Below are positions 9,736-20,481 of a DNA stretch of 64,000 nt, piece by piece. The position numbers and the translations under genes were made by a program. Under the pieces are notes generated by a model, which saw only the letters and a list, made by a program, of their open reading frames with translations, searched no databases and had not been told where the DNA came from. This DNA is from Excoecaria cochinchinensis. Taxonomy: Eukaryota; Streptophyta; Magnoliopsida; Malpighiales; Euphorbiaceae. Position 1 is the first letter of the stretch. Every line of letters begins with the position of its first letter. Location of the stretch: positions 868,001 through 932,000 of the forward strand of contig CANTUQ010000014.1 of the NCBI GenBank assembly GCA_947683425.1. Reading direction: 5' to 3'.

Positions 9736-12176
9736 CTAACGCTCCAGCGGCATTCATGGATTTGATGAATAGGGTGTTCAGGCCATACTTAGACCGGTTT
9801 GTAGTAGTTTTTATAGATGATATTTTGGTATTTTCCAAGGATGAAGCCGAGCATGAAGAGCATCTTCGGTTAGTTTTGCAGATTTTGAGAGAGCATCGGT
9901 TGTTTGCTAAGTTGAGTAAGAGTGACTTTTGGCTTAAGGAAGTGTCGTTTTTGGGTCATATAGTTTCAGCGAAGGATATTCAAGTGGATCCAGCTAAGAT
10001 CGAGGCGATAGTGGATTGGAAAGCGCCTAGGAATGTCCAGGAAGTGAGGAGTTTCCTTGGTCTGGCGGGTTATTACCGTCGGTTCGTTAAGGGTTTTTCA
10101 GTGATTGCTGCTCCGATGACCAGGTTGTTCAGGAAGGGAGTTAAGTTCGAGTGGTCGGATAAATGTCAAGCTTGTTTCGAGAGGTTGAAACAGTTGTTAG
10201 TTGAAGCTCCTATATTAACTCAACCCACCTCGGGTAAGGAGTTTGTTATATATAGTGATGCTTCAGGTGTTGGTTTGGGATGTGTTCTGATGCAGGAAGG
10301 TAAGGTGGTGGCTTATGCTTCTCGACAGTTGAAGCCGCACGAGAGGAATTATCCGACGCATGATCTTGAATTAGCTGCAGTTGTCTTCGCTTTGAAGATT
10401 TGGCGTCATTATCTCTACGGGGAGAAGTGTAGGATCTTTTCGGACCACAAAAGTTTGAAGTATTTTCTGACTCAGAAGGAATTGAATATGAGGCAACGTC
10501 GTTGGCTTGAGCTGTTTAAGGACTACGATTGCATTGTGGATTACCATCCGGGTAAGGCCAATGTAGTCGCGGATGCGTTGAGTAGAAAGTCAGTTTCTGC
10601 CTTGTTTTTGAGAAGGTTTAGATGGAGGTTTGGTCCAGATGGGGCTTTGATAGCTCAGTTGAGGGTCAAGCCTACTTTGAGGCAGCAGATAGTTGATGCT
10701 CAGAAGGTTGATGAGAAACTTCAGCGGATTGTTCAAGAAGTCGGTTCAGGTAAGCAGTCAGAGTTTTCGGTTCAGGATGGGGTTCTTCTGTTTGGGAACC
10801 GTTTGTGTGTGCCGGATAGTGCAGAGTTAAGAAGACAGATTTTTGATGAGGCCCATAGTTCAGTTTTCACCATGCATCCTGGCAGTGTGAAGATGTATCG
10901 GGATTTGAAGCAGTTCTTTTGGTGGTCGGGTATGAAGAGGGACATAGTGGACTTTGTATCCAAGTGCCTGACTTGTCAGCAAGTCAAGGCTGAGCACCAG
11001 GTTCCTTCTGGTTTACTCACGCCTTTGTCCGTTCCCGAGTGGAAGTGGGATGACATCGCCATGGATTTTGTCTCCGGTTTACCTTTGTCTCAGAGAAAGC
11101 ATGATTCTGTTTGGGTTGTTGTCGATCGACTCACGAAGTCTGCTCACTTTTTACCAGTTAGGATGGATTATTCGATGAGTAGATTGGCCAGTATGTACGT
11201 AGATGAGATAGTGCGATTGCATGGGGTACCTCTGTCCATAGTTTCTGATAGGGACCCAAGGTTTACATCTAAGTTCTGGAAAGAGTTGCAGCGAGCTTTG
11301 GGTACCAAGTTGAAGTTCAGTACAGCATTTCATCCACAGACAGATGGTCAGTCCGAGCGTGTGATTCAGATCTTAGAGGATATGATGAGGGCTTGTGTTT
11401 TGGACTTTTCGGGTAGCTGGGACAAGTACGTATCATTGATGGAATTTGCCTACAATAACAGTTTCCAGTCGAGTATTGGTATGTCACCTTATGAGGCTCT
11501 GTATGGACGTCAGTGTAGGACTCCTGTTTATTGGACAGAGTTGTCTGAGAGGTCAATGATTGGGCCAGATCTGGTTAGAGATACCGAGGAAAAGATTAGA
11601 GTTGTGCAGCGGAATCTGAAAGTGGCCAAGGATCGACAGAAGTCTTATGCTAACCTGAAGAGAAAGGATGTACAGTTTGAAGTTGGGGACAAGGTTTTTC
11701 TTAAAGTGTCTCCTTGGAGAAAAGTGCTTCGATTTGGGAAGAAAGGGAAGCTCAGTCCTCGCTTTATTGGTCCGTATGAGGTGTTGGCAAGAGTGGGTCC
11801 AGTGGCATACAGACTAGCTTTGCCGATGGAATTGTCGAAGCTTCACGATGTGTTTCACGTTTCTATGCTCCGTCGGTATAGATCGGATCCTTCCCATGTG
11901 TTGTCGGTTCAAGAAGTTCAAGTGCAATCAGATTTTTCCTATGACGAGGAGCCTAGAGCTATCCTAGAGCGGGAAGTACGTCAGCTGAGGAATAAACAGA
12001 TTCCTTTGGTCAAGGTTTTGTGGAATCACCACGGGGTTGAGGAAGCAACTTGGGAACCGGAGGAATCGATGAGATTGCAGTATCCGCAATTGTTCTGTTC
12101 AGGTGAGAATTTCGAGGACGAAATTCTTGTTAGTAGGGGAGAGTTGTCACACCCCGTTTGCCCCCTAGTTGAATGA
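9669..12176 (+). CDS. pol: Tekay RT-RNaseH-integrase-chromodomain
   Basis: Continues the polyprotein in a second frame; homology starts at 9621, just after the frameshift, and the first ATG is at 9669. RT catalytic FIDD is at 9810-9821. RNase H follows (YSDASGVGLG, AVVFALKIWRHYLYG, SDHKSLKYF, DALSRK). Integrase has the zinc-binding H-H-C-C region (EAHSSVFTMHPG ... CLTCQQVK), then the D, D, E residues in MDFVSGLP, SDRDPRFTS and TDGQSERVIQILED. A C-terminal chromodomain (about 11940-12110; EREVRQLRNKQIPLVKVLW, EATWEPEE) marks a chromovirus and should steer insertion to particular chromatin. The frame runs over the polypurine tract and stops 32 bp inside the 3' LTR. No other frameshift or premature stop is present. 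Confidence 0.93.
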   Translation: MVKTAFRTRYGHYEFLVMPFGLTNAPAAFMDLMNRVFRPYLDRFVVVFIDDILVFSKDEAEHEEHLRLVLQILREHRLFAKLSKSDFWLKEVSFLGHIVSAKDIQVDPAKIEAIVDWKAPRNVQEVRSFLGLAGYYRRFVKGFSVIAAPMTRLFRKGVKFEWSDKCQACFERLKQLLVEAPILTQPTSGKEFVIYSDASGVGLGCVLMQEGKVVAYASRQLKPHERNYPTHDLELAAVVFALKIWRHYLYGEKCRIFSDHKSLKYFLTQKELNMRQRRWLELFKDYDCIVDYHPGKANVVADALSRKSVSALFLRRFRWRFGPDGALIAQLRVKPTLRQQIVDAQKVDEKLQRIVQEVGSGKQSEFSVQDGVLLFGNRLCVPDSAELRRQIFDEAHSSVFTMHPGSVKMYRDLKQFFWWSGMKRDIVDFVSKCLTCQQVKAEHQVPSGLLTPLSVPEWKWDDIAMDFVSGLPLSQRKHDSVWVVVDRLTKSAHFLPVRMDYSMSRLASMYVDEIVRLHGVPLSIVSDRDPRFTSKFWKELQRALGTKLKFSTAFHPQTDGQSERVIQILEDMMRACVLDFSGSWDKYVSLMEFAYNNSFQSSIGMSPYEALYGRQCRTPVYWTELSERSMIGPDLVRDTEEKIRVVQRNLKVAKDRQKSYANLKRKDVQFEVGDKVFLKVSPWRKVLRFGKKGKLSPRFIGPYEVLARVGPVAYRLALPMELSKLHDVFHVSMLRRYRSDPSHVLSVQEVQVQSDFSYDEEPRAILEREVRQLRNKQIPLVKVLWNHHGVEEATWEPEESMRLQYPQLFCSGENFEDEILVSRGELSHPVCPLVE
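12134..12144 (+). other. polypurine tract, Tekay element
   Basis: Purine-rich 'taggggagagt' directly before the 3' LTR start at 12145; it primes plus-strand DNA. Confidence 0.8.
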
Positions 12177-13265
12177 GCCATATTTGTATGTGTATGCAAT
12201 TGCATGAGTTTTGGTTTATAAGGGCAGTTTGGTAATTTTGCATGTTATAAGAGTTTTTCTTGCATGTGGGTGCATGCATGGTGCCATGGTGTGAATTAAT
12301 TGGGTTAGAGTTGTGTGTGTGCATGAGTGCACCATAGTAGGATATGCACTAGTGGGTTATGGTTGTGTGTGTTGTGCATACAATTGTAGAGTATGTGTTA
12401 GTTGGGAGAGTTTTGTGTGTATGTGTGATGCACTTAGCTAGGGTGTGAGTGACCAAATCCCTCCACTAGGATCTTGACATGTGTCTAGGTTAAGAAGAGA
12501 AAGGGAAAAGAAAGGAAAGGGGAAAATCAGATTTTTCTTTTCCTCACTTGTGTTTCCCGTTCCTCACGCCGCCCCTCTTCTTTCCTTCTTCTTGTCTTCT
12601 TCTCTTGGACATTGGTTGAGATTCAAGAGTTCTAGTGGGGATTTGATCATCTCTTAGTAGTCTTTGGTAAGTATTATGCATCCATTTTGCCTTTGTTTAA
12701 GTTCTCCATCTTCTTCTATTTTTCTTATTTTCGAAATGGGTTTGAAGTTTGGATTCTTGTTTTGTTTGCTTGTTTTTGGTTGGGTTCCTAGTTGAGCCTC
12801 CCCGGGATCCTAAAGGCAAGGAAGTTGCTGGATCAAGTGGAACTAAACACTAGGAGCTAAGGATTTTGAGGTTTGGGAATTTCTTCCTTTTTATGTGAAA
12901 ATGTTCATGAGTGTGTTCTTGATGTTTTCTTGGAATTAGGTTGTTAGATGTCCTTTATTTTGATATTTATGCTATGGGTCTTTGTTTTAGAATGTGGAAC
13001 TTGCAAGATTATGAATTAATCATGATGAATTCGGATTTGAAGTAATTTGATGCATAAATGGAGTTTGTGAATGATTATTGAAATTAAATGTTCAAATTGA
13101 TGGATTGGATGAAGTTTATTGTGAATAAATGTTATGACATGGTTGTTTATGCTTTGGATGGCTGGATTTGAGGTAAGTAACCTTTGATTGAGATTTGTGT
13201 GGTTGGAGGAAGAATTGGAAGAGGAAAATCTGCAGAATTTCTGCAGATTTTCAAAATCCCGACTC

Positions 13266-13612
13266 TGTCGCGATCGCGATGACTGTCGCGAGGTCGCGAC
13301 AGAGATCGGTAGTGGGAGCTTCGCTGTCGCGAGCACGCGACATCCGTCGCGAGCCCGCGACAGCCGAAGTGTTGTATACCTTCTGTCGCGATCGCGACAG
13401 AGAGTATTGTTGCCAGGTGTTATCGCGACCACGCGATCCATCGCGAGATCGCGACAGCACCCTTTGCCTTCTGTCGCGATCGCGACATCCGTCGCGAGCG
13501 CGACAGAGCCTGGCTCTTCCGTCCTCCCCGCGTTCGCGAGATCTGTCGCGCGCGCGCAGCGAAAAGACTCTGGTCTCTGTCGCGAGCGCGACAGACGTCG
13601 CGAGCGCGACAG
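13266..13612 (+). repeat. TCGCGA paired-palindrome island, 3' LTR
   Basis: Same island as 5971-6335, 18 bp shorter. The deletion joins two 'gtcgcga' words, as expected for slippage or recombination between short direct repeats. Confidence 0.9.
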
Positions 13613-13701
13613 TCCCTTGTATGCTGAATGAGTTTTCTCTCTTCGCCTGTTCCTTGAACTTCAGTTTACTTTAGCAGTTATGAGATTTATGCATGATATC
13701 C

Positions 13702-13708
13702 TATAAAT
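13702..13708 (+). promoter_or_regulatory. candidate TATA box, Tekay 3' LTR
   Basis: Same tataaat and context as at 6425-6431, 90 bp after the palindrome island. In the 3' LTR it could only drive flanking DNA. Confidence 0.4.
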
Positions 13709-14257
13709 GATATGCAAGTGTAATTATGATATGACTATGCTTAATTGATGATGATTAATTTGGAATCACGAAATGGATTGAACGGTTTATGTATGACCTG
13801 CTAGAGTCTAGTCAGTGGATAGTTAGGCATGCCTAATAGAGTCTTTGCTGCAGCTTCTGTTATTTCTGTTTGGACCCCGATCAGGTCCCCGTTTCGTTCC
13901 TCGCGAACTTCTGTATTGTGTTTGGATCTTGTTTAAGGTCCTTCTGGAAATGTTTGTAAATGAAAAGTTAAAATGGTTTTTCGTCTTCGATTGGTACTCG
14001 TAAAGTACTTTCTGTTCACTCGTTATCCACTACCTTGAGTCAGCAGGTGTTTTCAATGTTTAAAGTACTTATATGAATTGTTATATGAGCAAATACATGT
14101 TTTATCCTTCTGGATGCAAAGATGAAAAGTACAATCTGTAAAGATAATGCGATTATGGATATGAATCTTTTGGTGAATGGCTATATGTACTTACGCATGT
14201 GAATTGCCTTGACGACCGTTGTGAATGGTTGTCTTCATGCTATGTGTGTTTTCCCCA

Positions 14258-14295
14258 CTAAGCGTTTATCGCTTAGCACGGTGTGTTTACCCGTG
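14258..14295 (+). other. double stem-loop, Tekay 3' LTR
   Basis: CTAAGCG/CGCTTAG followed directly by CACGG/CCGTG, identical to 6981-7018. Confidence 0.7.
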
Positions 14296-14696
14296 CAGGT
14301 GCGGAAGGAGTTGCTTCTGGGAGAGTCGTCGCCATCAAAGTCAACACAGCAGGGTCGTAGTATAGGGCTTATTTTTGTAGTTCTATGATTCTTTTTGTAT
14401 AGAACTCTCATATGATTTTGTGTTAGCTTCCGCTTTTGTAATTGTAATTTTGGGATATGTAATTATCTGTTGTTTCTCTCAGTTGATCAGAACAGTAATG
14501 TAATGCTTTCATTATATTAATGCATGATCAGCTTCCATGAATGATTTTGTAAAGTTTTAATTTACCCTGTATTTTGGTATGTATGTTTATGTATGAATGT
14601 ATGTATATTCTGTATCTATGTGGTGACACCTTTACTCCTACGGCGTCTTACTCCATATCGGATGGGATCGCCTACGTATGGGTAAGGGGTGTTACA

Positions 14697-15530
14697 CTGG
14701 TGCCCGCTCTGGAGGTGGAGCTGTAGAAGTAGATGCCCCCGTGTCTCCTGCTCTAGCATATGGACTGAACCTCTCAGGTGCCCGGGGAGCTGTCCGATGT
14801 ACTCTCAATGGCGGAGGCGGAGTAGGACTCTGTACTCTCTGCCCTGGAGGAGTAGCAAATAGGTCATCCATGGTGAACTCAATCCCCATGTCAGAGGGTG
14901 TACCCGGATGCTCCTCCTGGTGCTGCTGGGGCTCGGGAGGCTGGTACTCTATCTGAGGCTGCTCGTCTACTGGCTCTAGTGAGGGCTGGCTAAATGCACG
15001 TCTGGTCTCATGAATGGTGCGGAGTCTGTACGCCTCGGCCTGACCCGGTATCGGCAATATCATAGCCATCGTAATAGCTGCCGGAGCATCCACAAAACTG
15101 CTCTCATCCAAGGCACGCCCCTGGAAGTCTAGACGAACACCCAAACTCAAAAGTAGTCTAGTAATGACTCCACCAACATACACTACAGGGGCTGCCCCCC
15201 TAGATACTCTCACCATGTTAACCAAAATCTCATGGCTGATGTTGAGCCTCTGGCCTGCCACATGGCCCATAAACTCCAAATCTCAGCGGCGTTAAGAGAC
15301 CCTGGGTTACCAATTCGTCCCAAATAGGAGCTGGATAAAACTCTGTGAACATAGCGAAGGGCCTGTGATGAGAGTATCGTGCTCTTCGCCGTATCATGAT
15401 CGTACGGCACCCCCGGCAAGGCAATAACCGCCCAATGGTGGCGTCTAACTGCTCTATGGGGCACTATAACATCTTGCCCGAATGGAAGCCCCATAGCCTC
15501 TATAATTCGCTGACGGGTAATGCTATAATG
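14697..15530 (-). pseudogene. Athila-type ORF of a Tat-like element, N-terminal part
   Basis: Upstream half of the gene continued at 4849-4043. The protein resembles the Athila retrotransposon ORF-1 / 'putative plant transposon protein' class: a block around ALRYVHRVLSSSYLGRI followed by VVYVGGVITRLLLSLGVRL, matching YQYLHKVMTSLVFIRPG and RIRIGGLITLIMRALHL in the Athila copy at 51661-52589. A Pro/Gln-rich stretch (EYQPPEPQQHQEEHPGTPS) and the phrase LFATPPGQRVQSPTPPPP follow. A frameshift near 15250 splits the conserved domain into two frames and the N-terminus is cut where a plus-strand LTR begins near 15530-15570. The domain assignment is by eye; the biochemical role is unknown. Confidence 0.6.
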
Positions 15531-15569
15531 CTATAGTTGCTGGCGCACGCGCTTCGTTTGCAATGCTAC

Positions 15570-18093
15570 CGCTCTGACGCCCGTCCCTATATAGCGACGG
15601 GCGTGCCTACTTCTGGCCGTCGCTAAAGGGTCTGATACCCATTTTTTCCGATTTTTGGACCTAAAAATCAGTTTTTTATCCATTTTTTCAAGGTTTTAAG
15701 GGATTTTTTCCATTTTTAAAAATTAAAATAGGTAATATCTGATTTTATTAAATTTTATCCTTTTAATTAATATTTTTTTCCTATTTTATTCATATAAAAA
15801 GAATGAGATGAAAACCTAAAAGGGGGATTTTGGCTAGGGTTTTTTCTCTTCATCTTTTCTCTTCTTTTTCCTCTAAAACTCTAAAAAATTCCAGATTTTT
15901 TCCCTACCAAAGACGAAAAAAAAAAATTGAGTTCATCTTTCATTCTTTTTTTTTTCAACATAATTTCTTCTAAATATATATTTAGAAGGAGTTTTGTTGT
16001 TTGATTAATTTTTCGAGACAAACACAACAATTGTTTGTTCTCAAAAAAATTTTTAACCTTTTATTTGTGTTCAATAATTTTTTTTTACATTAATTTTATT
16101 TTGAATCTCTTTTTGATGGAGAATTAATTTTGATACAAATAAAGTAAGTGTTTGTTATCAAAATCTAATTTTTTCCATTTGATTTTTATTTTGATATAAA
16201 CCAAATCATTTTTTTCTTTAATTTTAATCAGTAAAAATCTTTTTTTTTATCAAAATCATTTCTTTAGGCAAAGAAATCAATTCTTTGTCCTTAAAGAATT
16301 TTTTATCATTTTTTATCCTATTTCTTTCTTGGAATAAAATTCCAACATTTTTATCATATTACACTATAATAATGCAAATCATCAAACCAAGAAATCGATC
16401 ATCATTTTACCTTCGTCGAATCTGAAACTCTGAGGGTAAATATTTTGGGCTTATTCTTTCTTTTTATTATTTCTGTTCATGTTTAATTTATTCATGTATA
16501 TTTTTATTAACTTCATTTATTTATTTATTTTATTTATTTCAGATTTATTTTATTTAACTTGTTTATATATGATTTTATTCTTATTCGTGTATTTTATTAT
16601 TATTTTATTATTTTCATTTATTTATTCATTTATTCTATTGCTTTTATATTTGTTTTAATTTAATATGTCAATATATTATTTTGTTCATATAAATATTGAT
16701 TTTCTTATCATTTCTAACATGTAAATATTGTTTTCTTTTAATTCTTAACATGTAATTAATTTATTTCATTTTAACTCATCATTATTTCTAACATGTAATT
16801 AATAAATTCATTTTAATAGATATTTTTACCATGTAATTGTTTTATATTAATTGTAATTACATTAATTAATCATGTTGTTCATTTAATTGTTTTCATCATT
16901 CTTTAATTCATTTATTTTATTATTCTTTCCTTTATTATTTTATATATTCATTGATTTGATTATCTCCATCATTATTGTTGTCATGTTCATATTTTTACAT
17001 ATTAATTCATTAACATGTTATATTTTATTCCAATCTGTTCATTTAATCCATTTGTCATTAATAACACATTTTTTAGTTCACGTTAAATTGGCAACATTTT
17101 AATTCATTTATGATTTTGATATCATTTCATTTTATCTTATCATTTATTTTATATTTAATTGATTTTAATTGATTCAGTTACTAACATTATTTTGTTTGTG
17201 TTTTATTTTATTTCACATTTCATTTTTTGCTTGGGCATTTTTGCGAGCACACGGGGAGATCTAAGAGACTCGTTCGAGTTATATATTTATTTTCTTTGTT
17301 TGTAATATTTATTTATTTTGGCTTTTTCATTTATTTTTCCATGTAATTTTCTTGTAAAATTATTTATTTAGGCCCGCTAGAAAAAAGTCACTAAACCATT
17401 TTTATTAATTAATTTGAAATTTTTCCTATATAAAAATGGGACCAATGTCTCAAGTTTCTCCATCCAAAATAAAACCATCACATCAAAATTGTTTCATAAT
17501 AAATATGCATGCGAGTACCAATGTCCTCATCATTAATGAATATCCCGTTTTATGCATGTTTGTATTCTATTTAGAATGGGGGTTGTATTCCGCCCCTAGT
17601 TTTGTTCTAATATTTTTAGATATGCTTTATTTTATTTACGCTTTTAATTATCGCTTCCACTACGTGATTGACATGCACTTTAATTAATTGCATTAAAATG
17701 AATGAGAAATGAGATGAAACTCTAAATTCAAAACTCGATTATAAACTTAACCAAGGTATGAATAAATGGGAAGTCCCGAACTCACTCTGGTCTTTGGGGC
17801 TCAATGAGGTGAGAGGTCTAGGACTTCCAAGACACCTCTTGAGTCTCACCAAATGACTTAAATTTACAATCCTAGGCTCCAGGGGGTGTGCCCAAGATGG
17901 ATATGTATGCGCCGTCTTAGGCTCGCTGAGGCTAGACGACCCTTCCAAATGTTCTATTGGGTGGCGACTCCAAGAAACCTCCTTGTAGCCCAAAATAGAC
18001 GTACTTGTAAATACCTTACAAGTTTTAATAAATCCCATCCCGATCGCCTTAAAGTGGACTTTCGGGAGGCCACGAGGTTCGGCGCGCATCACA
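15570..18093 (+). repeat. 5' LTR of plus-strand Tat element (start truncated)
   Basis: Ends 'gcgcgcatcaca' at 18093, one base before the primer site, so it is a 5' LTR. The first ~250 bp, with TGTAGACACC, are missing. It holds the palindrome word 'gacgcccgtcc...gacgggcgtgc' (15575-15625), a candidate TATA box (15791-15800), an AT-rich stretch with no visible signal (15830-17430), the 'gttgtattccgcccct' block at 17582 and a primer-like core TGGCGACTCC at 17962-17971. Confidence 0.75.
15791..15800 (+). promoter_or_regulatory. candidate TATA box, Tat-type LTR
   Basis: catataaaaa lies about 165 bp after the palindrome word. The LTR at 40098-42350 has the same sequence in the same place (minus strand, 41761-41770). 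Confidence 0.4.
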
Positions 18094-18094
18094 G

Positions 18095-18113
18095 TGGCGA
18101 CTCCGCTGGGGAC
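18095..18113 (+). other. primer-binding site, Tat type
   Basis: TGGCGACTCCGCTGGGGAC, one base after the LTR. This is the primer site typical of Tat/Ogre elements, usually assigned to a tRNA-Arg; I recall that assignment and could not check it. The minus-strand element has TGGCGACTCCACTGGGGAC at 36828-36846. Confidence 0.85.
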
Positions 18114-19160
18114 AAATTGGAGACTTCACTTTGAAAGTGCCTTGGTTAAAATTTACAATTGAGTTTTAATTTAAAAATTTTATCCTTTTTCAAAACTGCA
18201 TTGCATCTCATTAGAGCCTTAGATCTACGCTAGTTTGGTCCCTCTTTTTAACCCCGGTGCGTTCTCGAAGCACAACCCTACGTTCACTCAATGTAAGGAA
18301 GTGTTAAGGATAATCACCAGCCCAAGCCTCGTACCATCATGGTATATTAAATGGTGACCCAATCGATCATTACGCTAATGATGAGCTAGATCCATTGGCA
18401 GGGACCATGCTTGGGTAGCCCTAAAGCAATACCACTTTTGACTAAAGCTCATGTAATGGCAATAGATACTTCCCCTAGGTGGTATGAACCGTAATATCTT
18501 GCTTGATATATGGATCATTTTGTATTAGACAAACCCAAATAATTTGTTTGGTCACCTAATCAAAGGCTTTCATGCCCCGATAGGCCCATGTCAACTTATT
18601 CGGGCTGCCTAAATACATGATGGTCAAAACCCATGCGTATGCACATTAGCTAAGAGAGGTTGTGCTGCCGGTTTTTCACCGTGCACCATGCGCGTCAATC
18701 GGGTTCCCTGTTAACCCATGGATCAAGCCCACCTAGGACAGAGACCGCACGACCTCGTGTGTGGGGGCAATAAGGTTGGAAGGATCTATCTGCTTGCATG
18801 TGGTTGTGGATGATGCATTGCATATTCATGTCAGTCATGCACAAATAAATTTTTGTATTTCTTCTACATGTATACTTCTTATCCTTTGCATATAATTATT
18901 ACATGTACATATTATCCTGTGTATAAATTTTCAAATGCTTCACATGTATCATTGTAATCTCTTTTAGCCATTGTATATCATTTTTGTTACACAGCACGAC
19001 CATGCATTGTGTATTATTCATGCATCACTCTAACTCTTTAAACTTTTTAGCCATCAAAGACCACTTTCCTAGCTGGTTAGGGTTTTTGACAGTCGCATTA
19101 TCAGAGGGTTTTAATTGAGCAACCACAATCAAGTCAAGCGCAATCAATAGGCCTCCTCTC
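18114..19160 (+). other. untranslated leader of plus-strand Tat element
   Basis: About 1 kb between primer site and gag with no supported ORF. It matches 35773-36827 on the minus strand (shared words 'cccaagcctcgtaccatcatgg', 'gaccgcacgacctcgtgtgtg' in part). The upstream ORF1 of Ogre elements is absent. Relative to the minus copy it lacks the gag start: about 60 codons are deleted just before 19150. Confidence 0.6.
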
Positions 19161-20285
19161 ATGAGACAAAATGAATAGGAGAAGGCCAGAGAGGATCAGC
19201 TGGAGGATGCACATCCACCACCAGTGGACCTAGGGGCTGCCATGTCAGGAGGGAAAAAGAGAGGAGTAGCCCATAGAATGGAAGAGGACCTAAAAGGGGA
19301 TGAATATAGAGAACCCCTGTTAGTTAGAAGGAAAGTACCCCAGACAGAAGATACCGTCTGGAATAAGATGGAAGAAAAGTTTGAGGCAATGGCTAAGATG
19401 TTGATAAGGGGTCGAGGAATGAACCCCGAAGACAAAGAGCTGGATGGAGAAGATCTAATCCCCTTGAACTTTAAGATGCCTGATGTCCCGAAATTTGATG
19501 GCACATCGGACCCCACTGCACACATCAAGCAATACTCTTTGATAATGAAAGGTACCACACTAACAAGGAGGCAAAAGGTAGAATACTTCTGTTTAAGTTT
19601 GACAGGTCCTACGGTGGGCTGGTATCACGGACTGGATCGGAGAACAAAAGAAGACTGGGATCTACTGACGGAGGAGTTCCTCCAGTAATATAACTGTAGT
19701 ACAAGGATAGAGGCCACTCTGAAAGATCTAGACTTACTACAATAAAAGCCGAACGAGTCATTCCATGAGTACTTGACCCGATAGAGGAACCGGGTAATGG
19801 AAATGAATAAGAGGTCGGACACTCCAAACCAGATCAGGATGTTTATTAGGAATGCCAGCCCATACTTGAAAGATGTGTTAAAGATGAAGGGGCTGAAGGA
19901 CTGGGAGTGCTTAAAAGATATAGCCATTGAAGCTGAGGCTGAGTATTTGGATAAAATGGCTAAATCTGCAAACCTGGCCTTAGGAAACAGCAATGGCAAT
20001 GGGGGAAATACCAAGGCAGCAGAGGTCTCACCCACCGAAATGACTCCTAAACACCTCACCATCTCGGGCAAGCCTCTATCTTGGCACTTCATTCGTTTCA
20101 TCAAGGAAGGGAAGTTGCAACCCTTGCCAGCTAGGCCTGCCCTAAGCCAGGGAAAACTGAGGCACAGAACAGACTGGTATTGTGCATATCACCAGTACAT
20201 AGGGCATCGGACAGACTATTATCGCCCTCTGAGAGATCGCATTCAAGAATTGGTGCCTGGCCTGGATGAAGAAAGAAAGGATTAG
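19161..20285 (+). pseudogene. gag: Tat-lineage Gag, four in-frame stops
   Basis: One continuous frame, 375 codons, encodes a Tat/Ogre-type Gag: PKFDGTSDPTAHIKQY, then FCLSLTGPTVGWYHGLD, then the helical MFIRNASPYLKDVLK region, then a C-terminal Cys/His motif CAYHQYIGHRTDYY in which the last Cys seen in the minus copy (DYCRPLRD) is replaced. Stops are at 19176 (TAG), 19686 (TAA), 19743 (TAA) and about 19791 (TAG). The minus-strand copy at 27648-28475 has Gln codons at two of these places, so they arose by C-to-T change here. The N-terminal ~60 codons present at 35700-35772 are missing. Gag would assemble the particle that packages element RNA; this copy is dead. Confidence 0.8.
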
Positions 20286-20481
20286 AGTTGTTATAATGCT
20301 TTTCATTTTCTAAAGTGTATTCCTGAACTATGCACTTGTTTATCTTTTCTGCTTTAATAATATGGGCTTTGCTTATATATGCATTTTTATATTTTATTAC
20401 ATCAAGCAAAAATAATAATCATGATTAAGGCATTGGTTTAAAACACCATTTCATTTGGTTTCAATAAATAGTAATCTTGGT

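Larger units (their letters stand above)
4850..14696 (+). mobile_element. complete Tekay (chromovirus) LTR retrotransposon
   Basis: Complete 9847-bp Ty3/gypsy element: 5' LTR 4850-7419, initiator-Met primer site 7425-7436, gag-protease-RT-RNaseH-integrase-chromodomain coding region 7540-12176, polypurine tract about 12134-12144, 3' LTR 12145-14696. The duplication CTGGT lies at 4845-4849 and 14697-14701. It is inserted in the Athila-type ORF of a minus-strand Tat-like element. The integrase-linked chromodomain and TGTCACACCCC termini fit the Tekay/Del clade. The LTRs differ by about a dozen substitutions and one 18-bp indel by eye, so insertion was recent. One frameshift in RT is the only coding lesion I found. 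Confidence 0.95.
12145..14696 (+). repeat. 3' LTR of Tekay element
   Basis: 2552 bp, TGTCACACCCC to GGGGTGTTACA, followed by the duplication CTGGT. About 12 substitutions from the 5' LTR by eye; six lie inside the 365-bp palindrome island. It lacks 18 bp of the island that the 5' LTR and the minus-strand LTR at 61666-64000 both keep, so the loss happened here. Confidence 0.95.
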
